A stretch of 64,000 nucleotides of DNA from Paraglaciecola arctica BSs20135. GTDB taxonomy: Bacteria; Pseudomonadota; Gammaproteobacteria; Enterobacterales; Alteromonadaceae. Below the pieces are notes generated by a model that saw only the letters and a list, made by a program, of their open reading frames with translations, had not been told where the DNA came from and did not search any database. Positions 55,213 to 64,000 of the stretch are shown here, one piece after another (within the stretch, counting starts at the first letter, position 1; every line of letters begins with the position of its first letter). The stretch spans positions 186,001 through 250,000 of the forward strand of contig NZ_BAEO01000055.1 of NCBI RefSeq assembly GCF_000314995.1, written 5' to 3'. The translations under genes and the position numbers were made by a program.

Positions 55213-57501
55213 ATGCTAACCATGCTCAAACGTATCGTTCAGGAAGTAAATCAAATCCCTGTATTTGATGATGCGTTAAGCTGTTTGGCAAATAGGTTAA
55301 TAGAAGCTTTAAAAGTCGACTCATGCAGTATTTACTTAGCCGATTACGATCAACAACATTTTATGTTGGTGGCGACTGAAGGTTTAGCAAAAGCTGCCGT
55401 AGGCCAAGTTTCTGTTGGTTTCTCTGAAGGTTTGGTTGGCCTAATTGGCCAACGTGAAGAGCCTCTCAATATTAGCGATGCTCAAAGACATCCTCGCTTT
55501 AAGCATTACCCCGAAGTACAGGAAGACAATTACCACGCTTTTTTAGGTGCGCCGATAATCCATCAGCGCAAGGTCTTAGGCGTATTAACTCTGCAGCAAA
55601 AACAAAAAAGACGCTTTAGTGAAGACGAAGAGGCGTTTTTGGTAACACTTGCGATGCAATTGGCCGTTGAAATTGCCAATGCTAAAGCGCGCGGTTCGAT
55701 TAATCTGTTACAAGAAAATATCCCTAAAGACTGGCAAAAATCTCTAAAAGGCGTGCCAGGCTCGTCAGGGTTAGCCAGTGGCGTTGGTTATTTACAAGAC
55801 ATGATGGTCAGAATTCACAGTCATGTACCTAAGCGTAATGATAATCAGCAGGAACAAATTCAAAATTACCGCCAGGCAGTGAAACAAACGCAGGCGGACA
55901 TGGCTGTGTTATCTGAGCGAATGCAAGGTGAAGTGCCTGAGGATGTGCGCGCTATTTTTCAGCTTTATTACCACCTACTCGATGCAAACAGCTTAGGACG
56001 AGACGTCGAAAAAGAGATTAAATCTGGATGGGATGCTCCTACCTCTTTAAAAATGGTTGTAGAGAACTATGTTCGTCAATTCCAAGCTATGAATGACCCT
56101 TACATGCGCGAACGTGCTGTAGATGTTGAAGACATGGGTAATAGGGTGTTGGCTAATATATTAGGGATTACAACTGACAAAAACGAAAAGCGAGAGATCC
56201 CAGAACAAGCCATTCTCATTGCCGAAGAAGTAACTGCTGTGATGTTGGCCGAGTTTCCTAGTGAACAACTCAAAGGCATAGTCTCGATGCGTGGTTCCAA
56301 CAACTCCCACGCGGCTATTATGGCAAGAGCTATGGGTGTGCCTGCAGTCATGGGGCTGAGCAATGTGCCAATCGCTTTGTTGCACGATAAAGAAATTCTA
56401 CTCGATGGCTACACTGGTGATGTGATTGTTTCTCCAAATGGTACCATTAGACGTGAATTTGACCAGTTAGTGCTTGAAGAGCAATTATTATCTGAGCGAA
56501 TTCATGCTGAAGATACATTGCCTGCAATCACTACCGACAACTGCGAAATTCGATTGTTTACTAATGCGGGTTTGTCACTTGAAACAGAAAAAAATGATAA
56601 TCCTTATTCTGATGGCGTAGGTCTGTTTCGTACCGAAATCCCCTTTATGATGCGTGAACGATTCCCTACTGAACATGAACAAGTAGAGTTATACCGAAGC
56701 TTACTTGAGGCCGAACCCAATAAGCCTTTTACCATGCGTACTTTAGATGTAGGGGGAGATAAACCTTTACCTTACTTCCCTATTTCCGAAGAAAATCCTT
56801 TTCTTGGCTGGCGGGGAATTCGCTTAACTTTAGATCACCCTGAAATTTTATTAGTGCAAATTCGAGCAATGTTACGAGCCAGTATTGGTTTGCAGAATTT
56901 GAGTATTATGTTGCCAATGATCACCTCAGTAAGTGAAGTGAGCGAGGCTAAGCGTCTTATCCGCCAAGCGTTTTATGAGGTTGAAGAAGAGGCCCAAGAG
57001 CAGGGTGAAGTCCTACATATGCCCAAAATTGGGGTGATGCTAGAAGTGCCTGCCGTTTTATATCAATTACCGCAGTTATCTAAAATCGTAGATTTTTTCT
57101 CTGTGGGCAGTAACGATTTGACCCAATATTTATTAGCGGTAGACCGCAACAATGCACGTGTGGCTGATTTATACGATAGTTATCATCCTGCGGTACTAAG
57201 TGCATTACATACTATTGCTAAACATTCCGACTTGTTGCAAGTACCTGTCACTGTCTGTGGTGAGCTAGCTGGAGAGCCCGGTGGCGTAGTTTTACTGCTT
57301 GCAATGGGATATAGAAAACTTAGCATGAACAATCATAATCTACTCAAAGTGAAGTGGATTGTTCGCAATATTCATCGGGGCAGTGCGGAGCAATTGTTGG
57401 CCAAGGTATTAACCTTAAATAATCCTCAAGATGTACGAGAAGAAATAAACCTGTATCTTGAGTCCGTTGGCTTGGGCGGTTTAGTACGCGCCGGTATATA
57501 A
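55213..57501 (+). CDS. ptsP: PTS-Ntr enzyme I (GAF domain + EI), PtsP
   Basis: The 762-residue protein has an N-terminal GAF domain (residues about 20-160), then PEP-utilising enzyme I. The phospho-histidine is in RGSNNSHAAIMARAMGVP. The C-terminal PEP-binding barrel has GVGLFRTEIPFMMR, LDVGGDKPLPYFPI and the cysteine in VTVCGELAGEP. It phosphorylates NPr in the nitrogen-related PTS. In E. coli lgt follows; here thyA comes next, 35 bp downstream. Confidence 0.96.
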   Translation: MLTMLKRIVQEVNQIPVFDDALSCLANRLIEALKVDSCSIYLADYDQQHFMLVATEGLAKAAVGQVSVGFSEGLVGLIGQREEPLNISDAQRHPRFKHYPEVQEDNYHAFLGAPIIHQRKVLGVLTLQQKQKRRFSEDEEAFLVTLAMQLAVEIANAKARGSINLLQENIPKDWQKSLKGVPGSSGLASGVGYLQDMMVRIHSHVPKRNDNQQEQIQNYRQAVKQTQADMAVLSERMQGEVPEDVRAIFQLYYHLLDANSLGRDVEKEIKSGWDAPTSLKMVVENYVRQFQAMNDPYMRERAVDVEDMGNRVLANILGITTDKNEKREIPEQAILIAEEVTAVMLAEFPSEQLKGIVSMRGSNNSHAAIMARAMGVPAVMGLSNVPIALLHDKEILLDGYTGDVIVSPNGTIRREFDQLVLEEQLLSERIHAEDTLPAITTDNCEIRLFTNAGLSLETEKNDNPYSDGVGLFRTEIPFMMRERFPTEHEQVELYRSLLEAEPNKPFTMRTLDVGGDKPLPYFPISEENPFLGWRGIRLTLDHPEILLVQIRAMLRASIGLQNLSIMLPMITSVSEVSEAKRLIRQAFYEVEEEAQEQGEVLHMPKIGVMLEVPAVLYQLPQLSKIVDFFSVGSNDLTQYLLAVDRNNARVADLYDSYHPAVLSALHTIAKHSDLLQVPVTVCGELAGEPGGVVLLLAMGYRKLSMNNHNLLKVKWIVRNIHRGSAEQLLAKVLTLNNPQDVREEINLYLESVGLGGLVRAGI

Positions 57502-57536
57502 AAATTAAACTTTAAAGTATTAAGAGATTAAGAAGC

Positions 57537-58370
57537 ATGCAACAGTATTTACAGCTAATGCGCCATGTATTAGACACAGGTGTCAAAAAAGAAGATCGCA
57601 CTGGTACAGGCACTCTCAGTGTGTTTGGCTATCAGATGCGTTTTGACTTAAACGCAGGGTTTCCATTAGTCACCACTAAAAAATGTCACATGCGCTCCAT
57701 TATTCACGAACTGTTATGGTTTTTAAAAGGTGAAACTAATATCGCCTACTTAACCGAAAATAATGTAAAAATCTGGGACGGGTGGGCCACAGACGATGGT
57801 GAGTTAGGTCCAGTTTATGGTCAGCAATGGCGTAGTTGGGAAGGCGCAGATGGACAAGTTATAGATCAAATTAGTGAATTAGTTGAGCAAATTAAAAACA
57901 ACCCGGATTCAAGACGTTTAATTGTCAGTGCTTGGAATCCATCTGTACTGCCTGATACAACATTTTCACCAAAAGAAAACGCCCTACAAGGCAGGCAGGC
58001 ATTACCACCTTGTCATACTATGTTTCAGTTTTATGTATTAGAAGGGAAGTTATCTTGTCAGCTATACCAGCGAAGCGGCGATATCTTTTTGGGTGTTCCT
58101 TTTAATATTGCTAGTTATGCATTGTTAACTATGATGTTAGCGCAAGTCTGTGGTTTACAATTAGGTGATTTTATTCATACCTTGGGCGATGCACATTTAT
58201 ATGTAAATCACCTAGAACAAGCAAATTTACAGTTAAAACGTCAACCCTATCCCTTGCCGAAAATGATAATCAATCCTAATGTTAAAGATATCTTTGCTTT
58301 TGATATCAAGGATTTCGAATTAAAGGACTATCAAGCACATGACCACATCAAAGCACCTGTGGCCATTTAA
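57537..58370 (+). CDS. thyA: Thymidylate synthase
   Basis: The 277-residue protein has [15 protein letters not shown], the catalytic cysteine in [29 protein letters not shown] and HIKAPVAI at the end. It makes dTMP from dUMP. It is longer than the E. coli enzyme (264) because of an insertion just before the active site ([17 protein letters not shown]). It lies 35 bp after ptsP with no lgt between. Confidence 0.97.
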   Translation: MQQYLQLMRHVLDTGVKKEDRTGTGTLSVFGYQMRFDLNAGFPLVTTKKCHMRSIIHELLWFLKGETNIAYLTENNVKIWDGWATDDGELGPVYGQQWRSWEGADGQVIDQISELVEQIKNNPDSRRLIVSAWNPSVLPDTTFSPKENALQGRQALPPCHTMFQFYVLEGKLSCQLYQRSGDIFLGVPFNIASYALLTMMLAQVCGLQLGDFIHTLGDAHLYVNHLEQANLQLKRQPYPLPKMIINPNVKDIFAFDIKDFELKDYQAHDHIKAPVAI

Positions 58371-58411
58371 TTAGTTAGCTTAACAGCTCTGAACTAGGTG
58401 ATAATGTCCAT

Positions 58412-59428
58412 ATGACTACCGCTGTACTTATTTGTGATGATTCGCGTTTTGCTCGTAATCAAATGCAAAGAACTATTCCAGATGCATGGGATGTTGAAAT
58501 AAGCTTTGCTGAACATGGACTGGAAGCCTTGGAAATGATCCGCGCAGGTAAAGCGGACGTGCTGTTTCTTGATTTGAATATGCCCGTTATGGACGGTTAT
58601 CAGACCATGCAGGTAATCAAGGATGAAGATTTACCCACCATGGTTATTGTAGTGTCTGGTGATGTTCAACCTGAAGCGCGCGCTCGGATGTTAGCGCTTG
58701 GGGCACTTGAATTTATTCGCAAGCCGACCGATAACGCTAAATTGATAGAGGTTCTTAATCAGTTTGGCTTATATTCAGGGAAAGCTTCAGCCACTAAACG
58801 TGCTGAAAAAGTGATACTGCCTGCAAAAAATTCTCATTTAGAAAAGTTAGATGCTTACCGTGAAATGGCCAATGTGGCCATGGGCCAAGCGGGCGAAAGT
58901 CTAGCTAAGTTGTTAGGTGAGTTTATCAATTTACCTATCCCAAATGTCAATTTGATCACCAATACTGAATTACATATGGCCATAGCTGATATTCAGCGCA
59001 ATGAGAGTGTTTCTGCAGTCTCTCAAGGTTTTATAAGTGCAGGTATCAATGGAGAAGCGCTAGTTATTTTCAACGATTCTAATTTTGGCAATATGGTTAA
59101 ACTTCTTAAATATACAGATGAAAAAAGTAGCGCTTCTTTAGAGTTAGAAGCGCTGATGGATGTATCAAATATTTTAATTGGTGCATGTTTACGAGCTCTT
59201 TCGGAACAGTTGCACTCAGTATTTAGTCATAACCACCCGATTATTTTGGGTAGGCACTGTGATTTGGATGATATCCTCAAAACGACCACCCATAGAAAAG
59301 AAGATATGTTAGCAATCGAAATCGCCTATTCGATTAAGAGTCAGAACATAAATTTTGATTTATTGTTGTTATTTCCTAACAAATCTATCGATTTGGTATT
59401 CGATAAACTTGTTACATCTAATTCTTAA
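58412..59428 (+). CDS. Response regulator with CheX/CheC-like output domain
   Basis: The 338-residue protein has a receiver domain (residues 3-125: VLICDDSRFARNQM, phospho-acceptor in VLFLDLNMPVMDGYQ, GALEFIRKPTD). A CheX/CheC-like phosphatase domain follows, with SLELEALMDVSNILIGACLRALSEQL as the catalytic helix. CheC-type domains dephosphorylate CheY-like receivers. It lies 11 bp before a PAS-GGDEF gene, suggesting a two-protein signalling unit. Confidence 0.88.
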   Translation: MTTAVLICDDSRFARNQMQRTIPDAWDVEISFAEHGLEALEMIRAGKADVLFLDLNMPVMDGYQTMQVIKDEDLPTMVIVVSGDVQPEARARMLALGALEFIRKPTDNAKLIEVLNQFGLYSGKASATKRAEKVILPAKNSHLEKLDAYREMANVAMGQAGESLAKLLGEFINLPIPNVNLITNTELHMAIADIQRNESVSAVSQGFISAGINGEALVIFNDSNFGNMVKLLKYTDEKSSASLELEALMDVSNILIGACLRALSEQLHSVFSHNHPIILGRHCDLDDILKTTTHRKEDMLAIEIAYSIKSQNINFDLLLLFPNKSIDLVFDKLVTSNS

Positions 59429-59439
59429 GGTCTAATTTT

Positions 59440-60393
59440 ATGGCAGTTGACAGCAGTTTGGCAGAAATGCACTGGAAACATGACCTCCTTGGTTCGATTG
59501 AGGTGGGAATTGTTGTTCTGGATAAAGAATTTAATGTGAAGGTGTGGAACCAGTTTATGGAAAACCACAGCAGCATTGTTCCGGGAATGATCCAAGACAA
59601 AAATTTATTTGAGTTTTTTCCAGAAATAGATAATGAGTGGTTTATGCGTAAAGCAGCTCCGGCATTTTCTTTGAAGAGCCCTGTTTTTATTATTTGGGAA
59701 CAACGTCCGTATCTGTTTCATTTTGATTGTAATCGTCCCATCACTTCTCAAGCCAATTATATGTACCAAAATATTACTATCTTTCCATTGGCGTCTTTGA
59801 CGGGGCAAGTGGAGCAGGTATGTATAGTAATATATGATGTGACAGACGAAGCATTAAGCAAATTGGCAATGCAATCACTTAACGCCCAGTTAGAGAATAT
59901 TAACCGAGTAGACGGCTTGACGGGACTTTACAACAGACGTTTCTGGGAAGAACAGTTTATTATGGAGTACAAAAGAAATCACCGTAGTAAAAACCCTTCG
60001 GCACTGATTATGTTGGATATCGACCATTTCAAAAAAGTGAATGATACTCATGGGCACCCTGCAGGTGATGAAGTGCTTAAAATCGTCGGTAGTATCATCA
60101 AAAAAGCAACGCGAGAAACCGATATTGCTGGTCGTTATGGAGGTGATGAGTTTGCCATAATATTGCCCGATACACCTGCTGCTGACGTAGAGTTTGTCGC
60201 AGAGCGTATTCGCCGGTTAGTTGAGAAATGCACTGTGGTTTATGATGAAGTAAATATTTCAATTACAATCAGTATTGGCATTGCTGGATTTAAGCATAAC
60301 TTTACAGATAACATCCAATGGTTGGATAGCGCTGACAAAGCTTTGTACCAAGCAAAAAATTCAAGTAGAAATCGAGTTATACTTTCTGAATAA
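59440..60393 (+). CDS. Diguanylate cyclase with PAS-like sensor domain
   Basis: The 317-residue protein has an N-terminal PAS-like domain (LLGSIEVGIVVLDKEFNVKVWNQFMENHS). The GGDEF domain has the intact active site RYGGDEFAIILPD and an inhibitory I-site RETD five residues upstream, so it should make cyclic di-GMP and be product-inhibited. It is encoded 11 bp after the REC-CheX gene, its likely regulator. Confidence 0.93.
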   Translation: MAVDSSLAEMHWKHDLLGSIEVGIVVLDKEFNVKVWNQFMENHSSIVPGMIQDKNLFEFFPEIDNEWFMRKAAPAFSLKSPVFIIWEQRPYLFHFDCNRPITSQANYMYQNITIFPLASLTGQVEQVCIVIYDVTDEALSKLAMQSLNAQLENINRVDGLTGLYNRRFWEEQFIMEYKRNHRSKNPSALIMLDIDHFKKVNDTHGHPAGDEVLKIVGSIIKKATRETDIAGRYGGDEFAIILPDTPAADVEFVAERIRRLVEKCTVVYDEVNISITISIGIAGFKHNFTDNIQWLDSADKALYQAKNSSRNRVILSE

Positions 60394-60446
60394 ACTTAGT
60401 GATTGTCTGCACCTTTTAATAATAATAACAAAAGCTCCACCTATTA

Positions 60447-61712
60447 ATGACCAATAAAACTTTCAAAGAAGCCATCCTCAACAAACGGATGCTAATATGT
60501 ATTACGACTGGATTTTCTTCTGGATTGCCTCTTTATTTACTCATTCAATTTGTACCTGCATGGTTGCGATCTGCAGATATTGACCTTTCAACAATAGGCT
60601 TAATCAATCTGGTTTTGTTTCCTTACACATGGAAGTTTTTGTGGTCTCCTGTTATGGACCGTTTTGTTTTACCATTTTTTGGACGACGTCGTGGTTGGAT
60701 GTTTGTCACACAAATTATGTTAATCACTCTAATGAGTGCATTGTCTTTATTTGATCCAGCTACAGAACTCACTCACATTATTTTGATTGTTTCGGCTATT
60801 TCTTTTTTCAGTGCAAGCCAAGATATTGTAATAGATGCCTACCGAAGAGAAATTTTGCCAGATGATGAATTAGGTGCTGGGAATGCTTTCTATGCCCAAG
60901 CATACCGGTTGTCATCATTTGTACCCGGGTCGTTGGCAATGATTTTGGCAGGTTTTTTCCCTTGGTCAGTGGCGCATTTGAGTATTGCTGTTTTTATGCT
61001 GGTGGGCTTAATTACAACACTTTTGATTAAAGAGTCATCCAAACCCGGTGATGAACCTCAAACATTGCGTATTGCTGTCATCGAGCCTTTCAAAGAGTTT
61101 TTTCAGCGTGATGGTTGGCAACAAGCAGTTTGGATGTTGCTGTTTCTTATTTTATATAAGCTTGGAGACAGCATGGCGACAGCATTGGAAACCCCATTTT
61201 TTATGGATATGGGTTTTTCGACCGTAGAAATAGGTTCAATAGCAAAAATATCCAAGACAATTGGCGCCACCGTAGGAACAATTTTGGGTGGCCTAGCTAT
61301 GATTAAGTTAGGCATTAACCGAAGTTTATGGATTTTTGGGGTATTTCAATTGATATCCATATTAGGTTATGTGCTGTTATCCATTGTTGGATACAACCAT
61401 CTCGTTTTAGCAATTGCGAGCGGTTTTGAATATTTAGGCGTTGGACTAGGTTCAGTTGCACTAATAGCCTATATGGCAAAATCGACTAATAAAAATTTCA
61501 CAGCTACTCAGTTTGCTTTATTTTCTAGTATTGCGGTGATCCCACGTACTTTTGTGAGCGCGACTACAGGTTTCATAATTGAGTCATTTGGCTACACACA
61601 GTTTTTTATCATTTGTTTTTTCTGCGCTTTGCCGGGTATGTTGATGTTGCTAAAAATAGCCCCTTGGAATAGTAAGCCGGAAGAACCTGGTCGTATTGAA
61701 AGAACGAGCTAA
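60447..61712 (+). CDS. AmpG-like MFS permease
   Basis: The 421-residue protein has twelve membrane helices with the AmpG-type segments GFSSGLPLYLLIQFVPAWLR, NLVLFPYTWKFLWSPVMDRF, QDIVIDAYRREILP and GNAFYAQAYRLSSFVPG. AmpG imports anhydromuropeptides for cell-wall recycling; several paralogues exist in this order, so the substrate is not certain. Its end overlaps the convergent small gene by 4 bp. Confidence 0.88.
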   Translation: MTNKTFKEAILNKRMLICITTGFSSGLPLYLLIQFVPAWLRSADIDLSTIGLINLVLFPYTWKFLWSPVMDRFVLPFFGRRRGWMFVTQIMLITLMSALSLFDPATELTHIILIVSAISFFSASQDIVIDAYRREILPDDELGAGNAFYAQAYRLSSFVPGSLAMILAGFFPWSVAHLSIAVFMLVGLITTLLIKESSKPGDEPQTLRIAVIEPFKEFFQRDGWQQAVWMLLFLILYKLGDSMATALETPFFMDMGFSTVEIGSIAKISKTIGATVGTILGGLAMIKLGINRSLWIFGVFQLISILGYVLLSIVGYNHLVLAIASGFEYLGVGLGSVALIAYMAKSTNKNFTATQFALFSSIAVIPRTFVSATTGFIIESFGYTQFFIICFFCALPGMLMLLKIAPWNSKPEEPGRIERTS

Positions 61713-62041
61713 GGTCTGATCCCAATGCAGTCCAATGGCATTGGATAATTGCCTTCACTTTCCAGACAATCTAGGCAGGTCTCTAGTTCACCCCTTAGGT
61801 ATGGATCTTCAATTAGTGAGCGTTGAGGCCAGTATTGCAATTGATGTAATAAGTGCCAAAACACTTGTTCGGTTTTTTCGTAAGGTAGGTGTTTGCCTTT
61901 TTTGATTTGTGACCATTCTTCTAGGGTATCCCAAAAAAACAAATCTAATTCTGAGTAAGGAATTTTATGTTGCAAGAAGCCTCGAACAAAAAATGCCAGT
62001 TGTTTGGATTTTCTCTGCACAAAATTGCTAACATTAGACAC
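61709..62041 (-). CDS. Conserved hypothetical protein (110 residues)
   Basis: The protein, MSNVSNFVQRKSKQLAFFVRG...LDLFFWDTLEEW...QVFWHLLHQLQYWP...CLDCLESEGNYPMPLDCIGIRP, has no signal peptide or membrane helix. It has two clustered cysteines and looks like a small cytoplasmic protein conserved in gammaproteobacteria; I cannot name a family. It overlaps the convergent permease gene by 4 bp. Confidence 0.72.
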   Translation of the reverse strand: MSNVSNFVQRKSKQLAFFVRGFLQHKIPYSELDLFFWDTLEEWSQIKKGKHLPYEKTEQVFWHLLHQLQYWPQRSLIEDPYLRGELETCLDCLESEGNYPMPLDCIGIRP

Positions 62042-62160
62042 GAATAAAAAACCATTCTTTGAATATGAGAATTATTCACAGTATAGCAGAATTTATTTTT
62101 TTCCCGAAAATGAAGATAAATTTATACTCTCTTTACAATACATCCATAACTCAGGTTAAT

Positions 62161-63120
62161 TTACCACCCCATATGACTGATCCAGCCATAAATTTCCTTG
62201 CTAAGATAGGCACTATGTTGCTGAGGCATATTAAACCCGAGTAATTTTCGTTGCCGGTATTGTAGTTTTAATGATTTTATTGCTGCTATTTCACGGCGAG
62301 CAACTGTCTCTCTTGCCCATCCGTTATCCCGTCCACTATACAGGTCCAGTACTGGCATTGGGGTGTTAGCAATCCATTCTGGCAGGTGCCTATTGTGCTT
62401 TCTATCTGGCCAATAGGGACTGATTACAACAAAAGCGTCAGGGGCATCTAAGGTTTTCTCAGCATAAATTTTACTTAACCAAGCGGCACTTGTACCTTGG
62501 CTGATAACCATAAAAAATCCAGGGTACTCTTGAGATTTTTCGATTGCAGCTTGTAAAAGTGAAGTTAGTTGTTGTTCGTGTTTTATAAATGCCTGGGTAT
62601 TTATGATGGTAGCTGCGGACTTACTGATATCTAACTCTGTTATTAACTCAATTGGGTTGGTTACTGGCGTACCCCCTGAAGTGTTTATTTCCGTTTCATC
62701 TGAAGTTGCTGCATCCTCTGTTGCTGCGGTTTCTTCGACTTCTTCGACTTCTTCGACTTCATCATTAATAGGATTAAAACCAGCGTCTGGAGCTGGCAGC
62801 AAGATGGTGACCCAACCAATTTTGTTAAGTTCTGTGGCTAAAGCAGCGAAACCTTCTTGGCTTAGTATGGGAATACCGCTATCTGCAACCATCACTGCAA
62901 ACCCTCGAGTAATAGCCGTGGTGTTTTCTTGTAATACATAAATAATTGCTTGATCGTTAATGTCAAAACTTTGGTAACTATCAGCAAATAACCCACGCTT
63001 AATATCCAATTGTCTTAACAATTGACTATCAGGGGCCGCAAAACTGTGGGAGCACAGAGCTGCGAGAATAAAAACAAGTAGAAATTTAATAACGATAATG
63101 ACTCTGAATAAGTATCTCAA
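62161..63120 (-). CDS. DUF3530 family periplasmic protein
   Basis: The 319-residue protein has a signal peptide (ending SHSFAA) and DUF3530 features (RGFAVMVADSGIPILSQEGFAALATELNKIGWVTILLPAP; GFFMVISQGTSAAWL; MPVLDLYSGRDNGWARET), an alpha/beta-hydrolase-like fold whose activity is unknown. An acidic insert contains EEVEEVEE, encoded by three 9-bp repeats, so its length may vary. An 8-bp tandem repeat lies 45 bp upstream of its start. Confidence 0.88.
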   Translation of the reverse strand: MRYLFRVIIVIKFLLVFILAALCSHSFAAPDSQLLRQLDIKRGLFADSYQSFDINDQAIIYVLQENTTAITRGFAVMVADSGIPILSQEGFAALATELNKIGWVTILLPAPDAGFNPINDEVEEVEEVEETAATEDAATSDETEINTSGGTPVTNPIELITELDISKSAATIINTQAFIKHEQQLTSLLQAAIEKSQEYPGFFMVISQGTSAAWLSKIYAEKTLDAPDAFVVISPYWPDRKHNRHLPEWIANTPMPVLDLYSGRDNGWARETVARREIAAIKSLKLQYRQRKLLGFNMPQQHSAYLSKEIYGWISHMGW

Positions 63121-63164
63121 ATAGGGTATCGGATAGTATTCAGTAGTTCTTTAATTTTGCACCC

Positions 63165-63204
63165 TTTATTGTTTTATTGTTTTATTGTTTTATTGTTTTA
63201 TTGT
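63165..63204. repeat. Five tandem copies of an 8-bp unit (TTTATTGT)
   Basis: The unit is repeated five times exactly, in the 208-bp gap between rapA and the DUF3530 gene, upstream of the latter. Copy number changes would alter the spacing in the upstream region. Confidence 0.85.
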
Positions 63205-63328
63205 TTCGTCAATAATGGGTAATTCAAAAAGGCACCTGAGACTCAAATCGTAAAGTTTGTTCGGTAACTGGATGGCGAAGCTTAAGAACACCCTATGTAA
63301 ATTGAGTCTATTGGCCATATGTCAGTGC

Positions 63329-64000
63329 CTATTTGGGATTGTTCACTATCAACCTGACTGCTTCTAGATTTAACTTCGCTTCACCCATGATATTTTCAAG
63401 ACTACTAATTTGATTGGCGACATGTTCAATTTCTTCATCACGGATCGCAGGGTTCACTTTTTGTAAGCTTTGTAATCTTGCCAATTCATCACCTAACAAT
63501 TCCTGCATCTGGCTTATTCGTCTAGTTTTTACCAATTGTGATTCTTGCTCGGCTTGTTGTTGTGCATTATCTAAACATTTTTCCACCTGAGTTTTTAACG
63601 CACTGATTAACTGGTTGCCCATTTTAGGTAATACTGACTCTAATTGAATAAATTGTTTGTTTATCAATTGTAAGTTGGCATCAATACAAATCTTAATGGG
63701 TGTTGGCGGTAAAAATCGTGACAGTTGTAAGCCATGTGCCGCTTTTGCCGAAAGAACAAATAGGCATTCTAGCCAATAGGCGCCAGCGGGTTTGCTTTTA
63801 TCTTTACAAAAAGCGATAGAACTTTTGCCAATCACGTCTGTGGTCAACATATCCATAGCATGATGGATCATAGGGTGATCCCAACTTAGGAAAGTAACAT
63901 GCTCCAATAGTGTTGCCGTTGTGCGTTCATAGGTAATGGTCATGCCTTCTTCGTCCAGACCAGGGAGAGGGCTAATCATGGTTTCGGTAGGTCGCAATAT
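63329..64000 (-). CDS. rapA: RNA polymerase-associated protein RapA, C-terminal part (5' end outside window)
   Basis: The visible 223 residues match the C-terminal domain of RapA: EEGMTITYERTTATLLEHVTFLSWDHPMI, LSRFLPPTPIKICID, LLGDELARLQSLQKVNPAIRDEEIEHV and LNLEAVRLIVN. RapA is a Swi2/Snf2-type ATPase that recycles RNA polymerase; its helicase part would lie beyond the right edge. Confidence 0.95.
   Translation of the reverse strand: MLRPTETMISPLPGLDEEGMTITYERTTATLLEHVTFLSWDHPMIHHAMDMLTTDVIGKSSIAFCKDKSKPAGAYWLECLFVLSAKAAHGLQLSRFLPPTPIKICIDANLQLINKQFIQLESVLPKMGNQLISALKTQVEKCLDNAQQQAEQESQLVKTRRISQMQELLGDELARLQSLQKVNPAIRDEEIEHVANQISSLENIMGEAKLNLEAVRLIVNNPK

Noticed and set aside
62059-62244. 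61-codon plus-strand ORF near the 3' end of the DUF3530 gene
   Set aside because: It overlaps the DUF3530 coding region antisense and has no ribosome site.

Overview
The window is a chromosomal segment of a marine-type gammaproteobacterium, most likely Alteromonadaceae (Glaciecola/Paraglaciecola/Alteromonas relatives). The evidence is gene order and protein similarity: rpsF-rpsR-rplI, rplU-rpmA-obgE, ftsB-ispD-ispF-truD-pcm-(DUF368)-nlpD-rpoS, mutH/rppH-ptsP-thyA and rapA are arranged as in that group, and the DNA is moderately AT-rich. The assignment is an inference from remembered families. No rRNA, tRNA or CRISPR array was recognised.

Left part (1-13.1 kb): an iron locus (partial TonB receptor, two candidate Fur boxes, a Fur regulator, and a di-haem cytochrome-c peroxidase split by a one-base frameshift in a T7 run). 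It is followed by a heavy-metal efflux island. A BlaI/MecI-type repressor and an M56 membrane metalloprotease precede czcC-czcB-czcA-like HME-RND genes, a HupE/UreJ-type protein, a membrane-anchored protein and a small periplasmic protein. The same 23-bp dyad occurs next to the repressor gene and again at the start of czcC, which makes it a candidate operator for the locus.

13.1-19.2 kb holds gene remains (an ATPase tail, a DUF418 fragment, a frameshifted TOTE-type primase fragment) around an intact sterol-desaturase/SRPBCC fusion with a divergent AraC regulator and an intact DUF4143 ATPase. 19.3-25.6 kb carries groESL with a sigma32-like promoter, a MipA/OmpV protein, a lipoprotein and an ABC pair.

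25.5-32.6 kb is an accessory island: four type II toxin-antitoxin loci, of which two have a destroyed toxin and an intact antitoxin, separated by related short repeats. There are three copies of a larger multi-hairpin repeat whose stems co-vary and whose central inverted repeats differ. Two probable island or defence-type genes follow (DUF4238, and a HEPN-like protein with a G11 tract in its coding region).

32.6-64 kb is mostly core genome: ribosomal proteins, an ECF sigma/anti-sigma/DUF4097 operon, isoprenoid and RNA-modification genes, rpoS-nlpD, the ygiM/ygiF pair, an acetolactate synthase-like/aldehyde dehydrogenase pair, mutH, rppH, ptsP, thyA, a REC-CheX protein, a diguanylate cyclase, an AmpG-like permease, DUF3530 and the 3' part of rapA. 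Expected neighbours priB, surE and lgt are absent from their usual positions.
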